Positions 23,331 to 34,430 of a DNA stretch of 64,000 nt are shown here, in pieces. Source of the stretch: Eonycteris spelaea (Eukaryota; Chordata; Mammalia; Chiroptera; Pteropodidae); contig PUFA01000034.1 in assembly GCA_003508835.1 (NCBI GenBank), forward strand, positions 4,552,501 to 4,616,500, read 5' to 3'. Within the stretch, counting starts at the first letter, position 1, and the number at the start of each line of letters is the position of its first letter. The position numbers and the translations under genes are program-made. The notes beneath the pieces were generated by a model. That model was not told where the DNA came from. It saw nothing but the letters and a program-made list of their open reading frames with translations, and did no database searches.

Positions 23331-23984
23331 ACCCTCGGCGCCTTGCGGGGGAAGACTCTGCCAGGCAGCTTTGTGCCCAGTGGTACCCGGGAGCTCCAGG
23401 AACATCACGGGCAAATCTTCAATGCATGTTGATTTAATCAATGACAGTTTGGGCACTGATTAAACCACTTTTATTTGAGCATCTGTTCTGTACCAGATCC
23501 TGTGGGTACAGCTGTGAACACTGTAATTATGACCTCCGCCTCCGAGCTTGTATTCTAATGGAGCAAGAGAAATAATAATCGAGGAAAGAACTAAGTTACA
23601 AATATGATTTCAGACGGTTTAAGCGCTGTGATGGAAATCAGTGGAGCGCTGTGATGAGTAACTGGTGGGGGTCGATACTTTGCATAGCATTGGCAGGAAA
23701 TTATCTGAAGGTGTGATTTTTGTCCTGTTTGCTGATAGAGGTGTGCTCTATTCATGTCTTAGATTCCTCTGGAGCTCTTACGAAGAGATTTTCCAAAGTG
23801 ATGAACAACTCTTGGTGCAGGTCTTTTCTTGACTCACCTGTAGTTTCATTCTGTGGAAACTCAGTACATCTTCAAGACCATGCTGTCCATGTAAAGCAGT
23901 CAGGTCCCGGCCGGCAAAGCCATCAGCAGGGTTTCCACCCACGTGAACACCCAGTGGGAGCACCCGACATTGGGAGGTGCCAGG

Positions 23985-24110
23985 CCGTTCTTTGCTGTGC
24001 AGGGGGATCCTAGTCACTCTGCGATGTTTAACATGTCTGGCCCCCACCAACTAAATTCCAGTAGGAGTCTTCTATCATTGTAGTAATCATCCCCAAATAT
24101 CCAAAACATG
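23985..24110 (-). mobile_element. Partial hAT-Charlie-type DNA element
   Basis: A short diverged match to the reverse complement of the family at 21838-22058 ('gtttaacatgtctggcccccaccaactaaattccagtagg'). Confidence 0.4.
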
Positions 24111-24116
24111 CTTTAA

Positions 24117-24328
24117 AGCAGTGGCCTCATCCTTTTTGGCACTAGGGACTGGTGCTCCTATGAGAATCTAATGCCTGAGGGTCTGAGGCGGAGCTGAGGA
24201 GGTGATGCTCACACCGGGACGGCTGTACAGACAGGTGAAGCTTTCCTCGCTCGCCTGCCACTTCCCTCCTTCTGTAGGCCCGGTTCCTAACAGGCCACGG
24301 ACCGGTACTGGACCCCTGCTTTAAAGGG
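24117..24328 (+). mobile_element. Non-autonomous DNA transposon copy
   Basis: It reads 'ctttttggcactagggactggtg...', 'tatgagaatctaatgcctgagggtctgaggcggagctgagg', 'ggcccggttcctaacaggccacggaccggtact'. This is a well-known mammalian DNA-transposon fossil, shortened here. I do not assign the subfamily. Confidence 0.6.
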
Positions 24329-25626
24329 CAGCACAGCTCCCAGTGAGAGTCCTGTGTTCGAGGGTGTCCAGTGACCTCCTGATCTTGTCATGCGTTGTCA
24401 CTCTCGCTCTCCGAACCTCTGACGCTGTTAGCCGACCCTCCTTGATTTCCATTCTGCGCCCGGATTCCGTGACATTGCACTCCCTGGGCTTTTCTCCTCT
24501 CCTTCGCCCCATCCCTAGCCAGCATTCTGATCTGGCTTCCTGTATCTACCTGCCCATCCATGTAGAGCTGACCTTGGCCCTTTCTTTTTTCCTCTTTATG
24601 TTTTTCTTTGATGAAAACTTTTACCACGTTCCAGGCAACTAACGTCCAAAGTACTGTTTCTACATGATTAAAGCCTATTTTTTTTTTCCAACTGCCACCT
24701 GGGCCTCCCCAAGTGAGCCCCGAGTTAAACATGGCCAAAGTCCAACTGGTCACCTTCCTTGAAAACCTGTTATTTCTTCGGCCATCCCTCTTTGTGTTAA
24801 TGGCACATCATCCGCTCGTCCAGGCTAAACACGGCTGTCATCTCAACTGCGCTTGCTCATTCCATGCCCAGTGGTTGCTGTATTCAGTCCATTCTAAGGA
24901 GGTGATTGGGAGCTGAATATTCAGGAGCAAGTCATGCGGGGGTCAGAGTGGCTGTGTGGAAGGTCAGTGCCTTGGGCAGGGCACACTGAGCCCACCCTTC
25001 TGATCTTTTACTGTATTAAAAAAAATTCTTTGGACTAGGTTAATTTTTTGAGATCCTGGGCATATTGCCCTGAGCTAATTTGTTTGCCCCAAATTAATTA
25101 CCAGCAGGGGGTGGCAGCCTCATTTGAACAAAAGCTTTCTTTTTTGGAAGGATGGCCTTTTTATTCACACGGCCCAATTTCGGTTCTTTGGCACAAAGTC
25201 ACAAAGTGTAAAGGGTGCCTTGACATTTCCATAAAGACATTTAAATGCTATCATCTCTGAAGAAACAGTTTTAGAATATGAAACCTTTACCTTTTTCCCT
25301 CCCAAGGAAGAAAAACATCCCCAGCGTAATTATCTCTGTAAAATAACTCATTTGCTTTTCATGTTGCTAGTGGAAAAAGATAATGATACTGTTTTCAAAA
25401 AAAAAATGAAAATGATTCTGGACGATTTCATGATTGCCTTTTCTTTTTGTCTATGTAAATAACACTTCGATTCAGAGGCCAAAGATACCTGTAGAGTTAT
25501 ATACAAACCTTCCAGGTTGATTTTTAAAAGATCTGCTGGGAGAGAAACACTGAGAAGATGCTGCTTGTGACTGTTTCTCCTCACGGAGAAGAAGCCAGAT
25601 AATAAAATAAATACTTAGTGTGTGCG

Positions 25627-25627
25627 T

Positions 25628-25670
<43 letters not shown>

Positions 25671-25712
25671 TTATATATTTATACACATATATGTATACAT
25701 ACATATATATAT
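25627..25712. repeat. (CT)n(TA)n compound microsatellite
   Basis: About 14 CT units run into TA-rich sequence with several TATATA and ATGTAT blocks. Confidence 0.95.
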
Positions 25713-25727
25713 ATGAAAATTGTGATA

Positions 25728-26548
25728 AAAATCACTTAACATGAAATCTGCCCCGTTAACACCTTTTTAACTTACCGTACAGTGCTGGGACTGAATGCAC
25801 GTCGTCATACTGCAGGTCTTCAGGGCAGCTCCCCGTTTTCTCGTCCCCCAGCCCCTGGCTCCCACCAGTTTCCTCTGCTTCTATGGATTCAGCTACTTCA
25901 GATGCCTCACCTAAGGGAATCGTGAAGTATTTGTGCTGTGACTGGCTGAGTTCACTTACGACGCGGCCTTGAGTTTCGTCCACGTTGTAGCTTATGACGG
26001 GGTTTCCTTCTTCTTTAAGATGGAGTGGTATTCCATTGCGTCTATGTACCACATTTTTTAATTCATTTACCTGTTAGATGGTCATTTATGTTGTTTCCCC
26101 CTCTTGGCTGTTATGAATAGTGCTGCAGTGAGCATGGGAGTATAGATATGTCTTTGAGATCCTGGTTTCGGGCAAAAATACCTGGAGGTGGGATTGTAGA
26201 TTATATGGTAGCTCTATTTTTAATTTTTTGAGGACCCTCCATACTGTTTTCCATAGTAGCTGCACCATTTTACATTCTCACCGACGGTGTACACGGGTTC
26301 CAGTTTCTCCACATCCTCGCCAACACTTTTTAAATATATATATATATATATATGTGTATATATATGTATATATGTACATACATGTACATATGTGTGTGTA
26401 TATATATATGTTTGTATATATACACACTTATTTATATATGGCCGTTCTAACATGTGTGAGGCAGTATCTCATTGTGGTTTTGAGGTGCATTTCCCAGGTG
26501 GTTAGTGATGCAAGCATCAGTTTGTATTCCTGTTGGCCATTTGTATTA
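25728..26548 (-). mobile_element. L1 LINE 3' segment, antisense (3' part of an inverted L1)
   Basis: Read on the minus strand it goes from ORF2 3' end to 3' UTR. On + one sees 'gtggttagtgatgcaagcatcag', 'ccatagtagctgcaccattttacattctcaccgacggtgtacacgggttccagtttctccacatcctcgccaacac' and 'ccccagcccctggctccc'. A TA-rich microsatellite (about 26332-26430) has expanded inside it. The adjacent 26555-26880 is L1 in the opposite orientation. Confidence 0.75.
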
Positions 26549-26554
26549 TCTTAA

Positions 26555-26880
26555 AGCAGTCACGGAGACCAACTCAGAATGGATTAAAAACTTAAACGTG
26601 AGAAACCTGAAACTCTAACGCTCCTGTAAGAAAACATAGGGGGAACGCTTCATAACATTGGTCTTGGCAGTGATCTCTTGGATATGAAACCCAAAGCCCA
26701 GGCGACAAAAGCAAAAATAGACAAGTGGGACTCCATCACACGAGAGAGCTTCTGTGTGGCCAGGGAAGCGATCCGCAGAGTGCTGGGCAGCCTTTTACTG
26801 GAATGGGAGAAAATGTTTGAAGACCATGAATTGGATAAACGGTTAATATCCAAACCTTTTGCAAAAAGGAAGATTTTCTG
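26555..26880 (+). mobile_element. L1 LINE ORF2 segment (inverted 5' part)
   Basis: It reads in sense as late ORF2: 'gaacgcttcataacattggtcttggcagtgatctc', 'gcgacaaaagcaaaaatagacaagtgggactcc', 'gggagaaaatg', 'taatatccaaa'. This segment lies just upstream, in L1 order, of the start of 25728-26548, but is inverted relative to it. The frame at 26678-26884 is an ORF2 relic. Confidence 0.75.
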
Positions 26881-26894
26881 TTGAATCTAGGAGT

Positions 26895-27108
26895 CAAGCG
26901 ACTTGTTCTGCAAGGGGCCAGAGAGTAAAGGTTTGGGGCTCTGCAAGCCACGCGGTTCCCGTGGTAATGGCTCTCTGCTGTTGTTATGTGAATGCAGCCA
27001 TGGGCGATGTGTAACCGGATGGGCTTGGCTGTGTCCCAGTAAAAATTTATTTGCAAAAATAGACTGGGGTGGGTTTGGCCTGTGGGCCACAGTTTGCTGC
27101 TTTAGTGT
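26895..27108 (+). mobile_element. Non-autonomous DNA transposon-like element
   Basis: It shows 'gttctgcaaggggccagagagtaaaggtttgggg', 'gtccc-agtaaaaatttatttgcaaaaatag' and 'ggtttggcctgtgggccacagtttgctgct'. A second diverged copy sits at 61225-61405. The family is well known in mammals, but I do not commit to its name. Confidence 0.55.
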
Positions 27109-27117
27109 AGGGCGGGT

Positions 27118-27326
27118 CTAGAGCGGGGTTCCTCCTTCTGGTGCTGGATGGGTGTCGAGGGAGCTGTCTCGTGCATTGTGGGTGGGTAGCAGCATCCTTC
27201 TGCGAGCTACCTGTAGCAGCTCCTTCCCCTCCACTCTCGTTATGACAATCAAAAATGTCTCCAAACACTGCCGGATGTCCTCTGGGGGACACAGGTGCTG
27301 TTAGTTGAGAAACTCTGATCTAGAGG
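27118..27326 (-). mobile_element. Non-autonomous hAT-Charlie-type DNA element
   Basis: This is the reverse complement of the family at 21838-22058, with 'gtgcattgtgggtgggtagcagcatcctt' and 'tgacaatcaaaaatgtctccaaacactgccgg'. Confidence 0.55.
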
Positions 27327-28575
27327 TTGAAAATAATATGACGAAGACTCATAGGAGATATTTCCATAAAACTACAAAAAGGTGAGCTGGAAGAATTGCA
27401 AACCATGGTCTATTTGCCTTAGGCAGGTCAAGGTCTCCTCAAAGGAGCCGCTATGGCCACATAAATTTGGAAAGCAGTTTAGAAACGGCTTGAAATGGCA
27501 AGCGCACGAAAAGTGCTCCGTTAAGAATGCAAATATGAGCTTAACCTACTTCTGCGATAGACACAAAAAACAAAAACAGTGTAGCACATTATCAGGTTGC
27601 AGTGGGACTTTGTGAGGCTGAGGGTTGGCTACGAGTTGGAAAGCTGGAAAAAGGCTAGCAGTTCGAGTTCCCACTTGAACGAGCGTTTATTTTCTCTGCT
27701 TCTCTGAATTCAGAAACAACACAGGCAGGGCGACTTTTGAAAGCACTCACATGTTTTCGCTGTTTGGACAGGGCCAGACCAAAGTGGCCCAGTTTTGTTG
27801 CAAATTGGCGTAATACGTGTTTCCGAAAGTTAAAAACAGCGTAACATGCGTGAGTGAATCCCAGAGAATATCGTCTTCTTGTCTTTTAGAATAAACACCT
27901 GTTTTGCAATTAGGAGCGTAAAAAAGATCTTTAATTAAGAAATCGTTGGGTATCTTTTTCTCCGTCGCGATTATTATATTTTTAATAATTAAAAACTTTG
28001 CACTGAGAATGTTATCATTCAGATAATCATAACTTTAAATAAACAAAAAAAGATAGCCTACCTTTCCTTAGGAATTTCAGTTAAGGCGCTTAAAACCAAG
28101 TTTTTTTTTCCTGACTTGAAAAGCAAAGAAAATATTATTAATAAACTTCTCTTTAGTTAGATACATTTTTCTAATTGATTGGAGGAAAATCAATACCTTT
28201 GGGAGGAGCCACTAGTCCCATGCCGTAAGTTCTGCTGCCGTAACTGCCTCCTGGGGTCCCAGCAGACACACTCGGTGACCTGCATCTCTGGTCACCGGTA
28301 CCACTGAACGCGACGTAATAAGGAGACCCCCCTAGTGGAAAAGTGGGAGAACGTCTTAGAGACTTGGGATCAGGAAAGAGGGCGACAAGAACAGGCTCTT
28401 CCTGGCCTTCCTAGACACCCACATTTCAGTTCTCTCCCAAGAGACCCAGCTCCTTGAGTCCCATCTGTCGTGCCACACTTCCCAGTGGACACGCAGCGCC
28501 TTCCTGGCAGACTGGTCCAGTGCGGGTTTCAGTGAGACGTGTTTGGTGGCACTCTTTTCTCTCTCTGTCCTTCAG

Positions 28576-28694
28576 GTTACCACGGCCTGTACTGCGAGGA
28601 GGAATACAATGTCTCTCTGCTCCCTGCCTGAACGCTGCCACCTGCCGGGACCTCGTCAACGGCTACGAGTGCGTATGCCTGGCGGAATATAAAG
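28576..28694 (+). CDS. DNER: DNER EGF-repeat exon with a 4-bp deletion frameshift
   Basis: The acceptor is ttcag at 28571-28575 and the donor gtgagc follows aaag at 28694; both are good. In the DNER frame the exon begins [11 protein letters not shown], closing the previous EGF. The next codons should give E-C-L-S-A-P-C, but four bases (equivalent to GAGT) are missing at about 28610/28611. The exon is therefore 119 nt, whereas 123 nt would preserve phase 1 at both ends. In the annotated frame translation continues V-S-L-L-P-A and stops at TGA 28629-28631. The rest of the EGF ([26 protein letters not shown]) survives intact in the shifted frame, so no other decay is visible. CLSAPC (O-glucose) and CLNAATC (O-fucose) consensus sites are preserved. 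If real, the lesion would remove the membrane anchor or trigger decay of the mRNA; a consensus error is equally possible. Confidence 0.9.
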
Positions 28695-30437
28695 GTGAGC
28701 GGCTCTTCCACCTTTCGGTGCCTGTGTGGCTCTAGATGACATCTCAGCTTACATGCGGACACCTCTCAGTGGAGCACGAGATCAGCTAGGAGAAAAATCA
28801 AATGCTGGCGGTGGGATGATTTATGGGGCCAAAGTGACCAGCTTGCAAGTCTCAGGTTTCCTCCCGATAAAATAGAAAACCTCCCTCCTGCCCTTCCCTC
28901 CCTGTACGCTCACCCTCTCTCTGTTGTGTGAAACACCGAGGACTAAGAGCGATAGTAAGTGATCTGTCAGACACGGATCAGAGGCAGTGGCGGGACAGGG
29001 ACGTGTGCTGGGAGGCGCTTGCTGGGCAAAGACCGGATGCTGTGCTTTTCGGTGGAGGACGCAGGTGGATCTCATGCGCTGGCATTTAAGTTAATTCTCA
29101 TCGGATGAAGGAAATGGGAGGGAATGGGAGGGAAATGTTTGTTCTTTTGAGTGGGTGCCTGGCAAAGTCACTCTGGACAAACTGCTAACCCTGACGGGGT
29201 GTTTATAACGTGGGGACCCTGTCCGGAGGCCTCGCCCACATGCATTCACTCATTAGTCCCCACGGCCACCGTGCGAGGTGGTAGGCACTGGCATCGCTCA
29301 TGAGCCTGGCCGGCAGGTCCCCAGAGCCCTTTCCTCTGCCTCCCCAAGGGGCTCAGGCCGGGATTGGTGGATGGTGTGGCTTCATTCTAGCCAGACCCTC
29401 AGCCGGCACTGTTTATCCGCTGCTGCACACAGTTCTCTCAGCCACAGCTTCGGGGCTGGGCTTAGATGTTTGGAATGCTTTCGCGAGCTCTATTTATAAC
29501 CATTTCACTTAACCTCTCGCTCCCGCCACTGCTGCCTTGATTCCAGCCATCTGCCCGGAGACTTTGCTGGCAGCTGCTGTTGCTTTGCTTCGGGTGGACC
29601 CGCCTTTATTTAGTGGTCTTTGGGTGAGCCTCAAGGGTCTGTAGGCCACAGGGATGAGCTCATCTAGCCCCTGGGTGGAAGGACTGCAGCTGGGCCGAGA
29701 TTTTGTTTTGCGTTTAGCAGATCTGATGCTCCTGTCACTGTGCGAGGCCCATTTAGAGCCCGACTCCCCAGCTTTCAGGACGGCACCTATGTTGGGTTCA
29801 TGCACATGGCTTTTGAATTCTAGGTCTGTCAGAACATTGCAAAATAGGGTGTCCACTCGATTCTGGAAAGATCTATAAAAGAGCAATGAATTAGGGCATG
29901 TAGGTATCATCCTAGTTGAACCACTGGCTTCCTGATGAGCCTGGGTAAGGTAAAGTGGCTGGTCTTCATCTTGTCCACATAAAGTAAGGACAGAGATACT
30001 TACTGAGATTCTGAGTTCTTCCGTGACAGAATTAGGGGTGGTGGATGTGCTTCAGAAATGAAAAATTCCTTAGTTTGTGGTAGAATTTTATGCAACAAGT
30101 TTCATCTTTATAAATGACAAAACCATTAATTGGCTGTATTCTGAATATGCCCCTTACTTTCCTGTCTTTGAGGCATTGCTCACGCTATCATGACTAGGAA
30201 CTAAAAAATACAGTAACGTACGAGGAACCACAGTGTTTCCACAAATTCACAGGCTGAGCTCCCAGCTCTTTTCATCCTTTTGTTCCATTTTATCGATGGG
30301 TATGCCCAGATGTTTCCATTTCTCCCAAGCTCCACACTAACTCATCCGCTCTTAGAATACTTCGCTTTCATCTTCTCGGCACCAAAGAGAGGTCACTATT
30401 TGTAAACATTTCAAATTTATCTAATTCTGTACATTCT

Positions 30438-30645
30438 ACAGTAGTGGTTTTCAGACTTGAGCATATATCAGAGTCTGCTGGTGGGCTCGTTAAAACGGAC
30501 TGCTGGCCCCCAACCCTAGAGTTCCTGATTCAGTATTTCTGGGGTGGGGCCCAAGAATTTCATAAGTTCTCAGGTGATGTTGATGTTCTCAGGTAAGTTC
30601 TCAGGTGATGGCTGAGGCACCACCTTTTAAAAGCCCCTGCCTTAC
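30438..30645 (+). mobile_element. MER5A-type hAT-Charlie element with an internal duplication
   Basis: 'agtggttttcagacttgagcatatatcagagtctgctgg', 'ccctagagttcctgattcagtatttctggggtggggccc' and a 3' part where 'gttctcaggtgatg' occurs twice about 30 bases apart (30567 and 30597). The remainder matches the family at 15500-15692. Confidence 0.65.
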
Positions 30646-31384
30646 AAACGTGCCTGCAATCATAACCACTAAAACCTCGTTCTTGTCTGTATTAGTTGAT
30701 CACGTCCAACTCATCCTTCTCAAGGTTAATCCTTCCATATATGCTTTAAATTCTACCCCTTCTACCTTTCTGTGACCTTCTTCCATCAATTACTGACTCT
30801 ACTGGGGTTACCCAAGAAGGTAGATAACCCTCGGAGGGGATTTCAAACACATCTGAGGATTTGGGTTCTCAAGAAAAGGTGCAGGTGCTGGGAGCCTTTG
30901 CATACAGCAGCCTTAGGAGACAGGGTCCTTGAGGAGAACTGAGGACTCAATGACCAGCTGAGGCCAAAAGATCCCTCAACTTACGGAGAGGCAGCATATG
31001 CGTGAAAATACTGCGTGTCGTCACCTCAGGGGGCAGAGGGCTCTGACCTCATGGATGCTTGCTATCCTCGATGAGAATTGCACAGCAGGGCTGAACTGGT
31101 CCTTTCTTTTTTGTGTGGCTGGGAAAAATGGTTTCCTGTTCACACCTGGAGAGCCCTGTGAACCCCAAACTTGGAGGTCTATACCCTGTGCCTCGGCAGG
31201 CAGTTGGAGGAGAATCTCTGTGTCATCTGCCTCCGACATTGCCAGCTTCCAGTCTGACCAGCATTGGAAGCTTGTACTAGCAACTCAAAGAGGGGACAAA
31301 AGTCTCTGGGTAATAAAAACAAAATTGCAACAACCAAGAACTCCAAACACTCAAGAGAGGAAGTGAAAAAAGTAACATACACTA

Positions 31385-32100
31385 CTCAAAATTTATTTTA
31401 GATCTGGAAAAGCAAAAGGAGGGACTAATTCACGATAGAAGTAAAAGTATGAGGACATGGAAACCATGAGTTGAAAGATAGAAAATATGGAGAAAAGATT
31501 CAAGAGCTCTATCTATTTCCACCTGAATGATGGATGCTCCAGAAGAAAAAAACACATGGAAATGAAACCAGAATCCACCAATTACTAGAAGGAGAAGTCT
31601 ATGAGCTGAAGAAAATCAAAGTTTTCAAATAGAATTGGCTAACCTGGTGCCAGATGATTAATGAAAGACAGGATACACAATTTGAGATTTATTTTTTATT
31701 ATAAGATTCTTCAGCAGGAGAACAGGCTCCATACAAAAGAAAGGGAATCAAATCAGTATGGGACTGCTTCTCTCTATAACGAAACTAAATAATAGCAAAG
31801 AAATGTTTCAGGTTTTCAATGAAAAGGACTGGTAGTTAAAGAGTCATTGATATTCGAGTGCAAAAGAAAGACATTTTGTACATTTAAGGGTACAGAAACT
31901 GTAGCATTCATGTGCTCTGTCTGAGAAAGTTATTTTAAAAAGTATTCTCACTAAATTGAAACTAAATCAGAACAAAGCCAGATAGGGGAAGATAGAGAAC
32001 AAGAGGCAGACAGTCGGGCAAGCTTCCTTAAATGTAGGATAAACCCAAATAGTTGGTATTGATACGATTGTGAGTGGTTAATAGTGGAAGAAAGTCTCTT
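31385..32100 (+). repeat. L1M/HAL1-type LINE fragment, sense
   Basis: A-rich sense text such as 'agatctggaaaagcaaaaggagggac', 'gataaaagtaaaagtatgaggacatggaaacc' type words, and 'ccaccaattactagaaggagaagtctatgagctgaag' resembles the ORF1 region of old L1/HAL1 elements. No open frame of useful length remains. Related text reappears after the LTR, from 32640 to about 33620, ending in an ORF2-like 'ataaatggtgctagaaaaattgg'. Confidence 0.5.
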
Positions 32101-32114
32101 GAAATAATAGGTGT

Positions 32115-32640
32115 GTCACTGAATTGATTAGTATCGGTGCTTAATGAATTACTACAAGTTAGAGGCTTAAAACAACACCCTTTATTGTCTAGCAGGTTCC
32201 TTGGTCCCAGCCTGGCTTAATGGACTCCTTGCTCGAGGTCACACTGGAATTGAGATGTTGACTGGGCTGATTTGTCATATGAGGCTCAAATGGAAAAGGA
32301 TCAACTTCCATGTCCCCTAACACTGCTGGCAGAATTCATTTCCTTGTGACTGTAGGATTGGGAACAGCCTGCTTTCTCAAAAGTCAGCAATTCCAAGAGA
32401 GAACCTCTGACGTTCATGTGTCTAACTTTAGGAGAAGCCTGCATCTGCTTAAGGCCTCACCTGATTAGGTCAGGCCCACCTAAGATTAACGCAGAGTCAG
32501 CTGATTAGGGACCTTAGCTGCACCTTCAAAATCTTTAACTTTTGCCAGGTCTTTGGTTAGAAACTATCACGCTCAAGGGAGGGAATTACACAAGGGTGTG
32601 ACTCACGGGGTGGGGTGGGGCATGTACGACATACCTCTTA
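32115..32640 (-). mobile_element. MLT1-like LTR, antisense, inserted in the LINE
   Basis: 'gaattactacaagttagaggcttaaaacaac', 'gttgactgggctgatttgtc', 'aaggcctcacctgattaggtcaggcccacc' and 'aagggagggaattacacaagggtgtgac' are the usual antisense landmarks of an ERVL-MaLR-like LTR. LINE sequence flanks both sides, so the LTR is probably the younger insertion. Confidence 0.5.
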
Positions 32641-33639
32641 TTAAGGAAAAATTTAATGACCACTGCTAAAATTTTATATCATTTTAATGAAATCCATGAG
32701 TCGGAGGGGTTGGGAGTAGAAAGGACTGGAAGACATACAAGTTTGTTAAAGATCTCATCCCAGTGGGAGAACGAAGTGAGTATTTAATCTGGATATACTC
32801 AGAGAGACATTTAGGTTTAGGCTTAGATTAAGGCTGCTGAAAATGGGAACGTAAACCCTAGCAAAGCAGCAATAAATAATAGGACTTCTCGGCTAAGAGC
32901 GTTAGGGAAGGGGGTGGGGTGCATGGTCCAGAAGAAGCTAAGAGGAAGAAAGGGCTAAATCATGCTCTTCAACCCAGAGGAAGAGGAGGGTCGGGGAGGG
33001 GTGAGGTCACAGGTCTCGTGCCCTTCTCTCCTTGAAGAATGGCATTCTCTCTCTTTTTGGAAGTGGTTCTCCCCACATATATTTGCATATAGGATGTACG
33101 TATAATGGTGGGGAACTATCAGATGGGCGGGCATCAATCCCTAACTAGCACTCACCTCTGGATTTAGAACTCAGATAGATGGTGTGCTGGGGAAAGAGTT
33201 TAACTTCTTATTTTACGTATGTGTTTTCCAAGTGGCAATTTTTACTGTTTTAGGTTTTAAAATGTCAATAAACGAATATAGCTTCTTAAAAAGATAAGTG
33301 TAATAGGAAGTATAGCTCAGAACATTTTGCAAAAGGAAAGCAATGAGGAGGAACGTCTGGCAGACGTTAAAACCCGCTACAGTGTTCCATTGATTACATT
33401 CGCACGGTACAGGTGTGAGAATGAACAGATGACCAACACCGAGTATGGCCCCCAAACCATTGTCTATCATAATGCATATGACTCAAAGAGAAATTGCTAT
33501 GAATGGGAAGGGAATTCTTTTTTAAATAAATGGTGCTAGAAAAATTGGGCTGCTAAATGGAAAAAATATATATATAAATGTTCCTACATTTCTAAATAAA
33601 TTCTTATGAATTAAAAAAAAAAACACAACTCTGACTTTG

Positions 33640-34430
33640 AGTCTTCTCCTATTTAGAGCACGTCCCTCTTTCTTCCCTCTTTCTTGTTCTACCAAATTTC
33701 TTTAGGTTCGCTGTAGACAACACCTCTATTTCCTTTTTATTCTTTTCTTAACCCGCTCCAGCTTGGACCTTGTCCACACCATTCCAGTAAAATGGATTTA
33801 TTATTTTATTTATTTATTTTATTTTATTTTATTTTATTTTATTTTATTTACTTATTTTTGTATTGTATTTTTACCACAATTTTATTTTATGTCTTAAATT
33901 TATTTCTTTTTATTTTTTTAAATTAATTATTTAATTATTTAATTATTTTAATTGAAGAAATTATTTCAATTTCTTCCCCCGTCTACCTCCTCCAGTAAAA
34001 TGGATTTAGCGGTGACTTAGCTGGAGCCTTTTCAGTGACCTCCATGAAGCCTTTCCCTTCGGCCTTCGATTCCACGTTTCTGCCCCTTGGCTCTGTGATC
34101 GCATCCCGCTGTCGCTTCTACAGCCTCGTTCCTGCCCCTCCAGACCCTTCACTCCCGGCCCCACCCTGAATCCTTGTCCTCTGGACACCAGCAATGCGTT
34201 GGTCCCCAGGGTTTTCTTCCTGGCCCCTTTCTCTCCCCTCTTCTTTGTTCTCCTCCAATCCCCTGACTACGTCCACTGCCCGAAGTGCTGACCCACAAAC
34301 AGATGTGATTCTGCCGTCCCTGAACTCTCCAGCGTTTTCCTTCCTTTGCTGTGACAATGGTGATCAGCCTTGTAGTCAATTCTTTCTGGCTTCAGACTTT
34401 CCTCTACCTTACACTAAAGCATAATCTAGT
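33640..34430 (+). repeat. L2-like LINE fragment, interrupted
   Basis: C/T-rich L2-like text lies before ('ccgctccagcttggacc') and after ('cagtgacctccatgaagcctttcccttc', 'gttttcttcctggcccc') an AT-rich insertion at 33801-33990. The two flanks read as one element once the insertion and its target duplication are removed. Confidence 0.45.
33783..34008 (-). mobile_element. AT-rich retroposed insertion with 18-bp target duplication
   Basis: The words TCCAGTAAAATGGATTTA at 33783-33800 and 33991-34008 are identical. They flank about 190 bases that start as (TTTTA)n on + and end 'cttcccccgtctacctcc'. A T-rich start next to the left repeat is what a minus-strand poly(A) tail looks like, so this is an L1-mediated insertion read on the minus strand. 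The body is too AT-rich and diverged to name. Confidence 0.7.

Larger units (their letters stand above)
3251..28575 (+). other. DNER: DNER intron (25.3 kb)
   Basis: The donor gttggt at 3251 pairs with the acceptor ttcag at 28571-28575, phase 1. The intron is rich in old interspersed repeats, listed individually. Stretches such as 3600-4640, 5290-6090, 9300-10300, 10870-13100, 15700-18400 and 27400-28570 contain no gene I can support. Several are unique-looking and AT-rich, and could include conserved non-coding elements. All open reading frames here are short and have no domain or codon signal. Confidence 0.9.

Noticed and set aside
26678..26884. 68-aa frame
   Set aside because: It is a decayed L1 ORF2 fragment (AQATKAKIDKWDSI-like), not an independent gene.
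28454..28735. A 93-aa frame containing [12 protein letters not shown] and an EGF-like end
   Set aside because: This is the shifted-frame remainder of the DNER exon fused to upstream intron sequence, not a separate gene.
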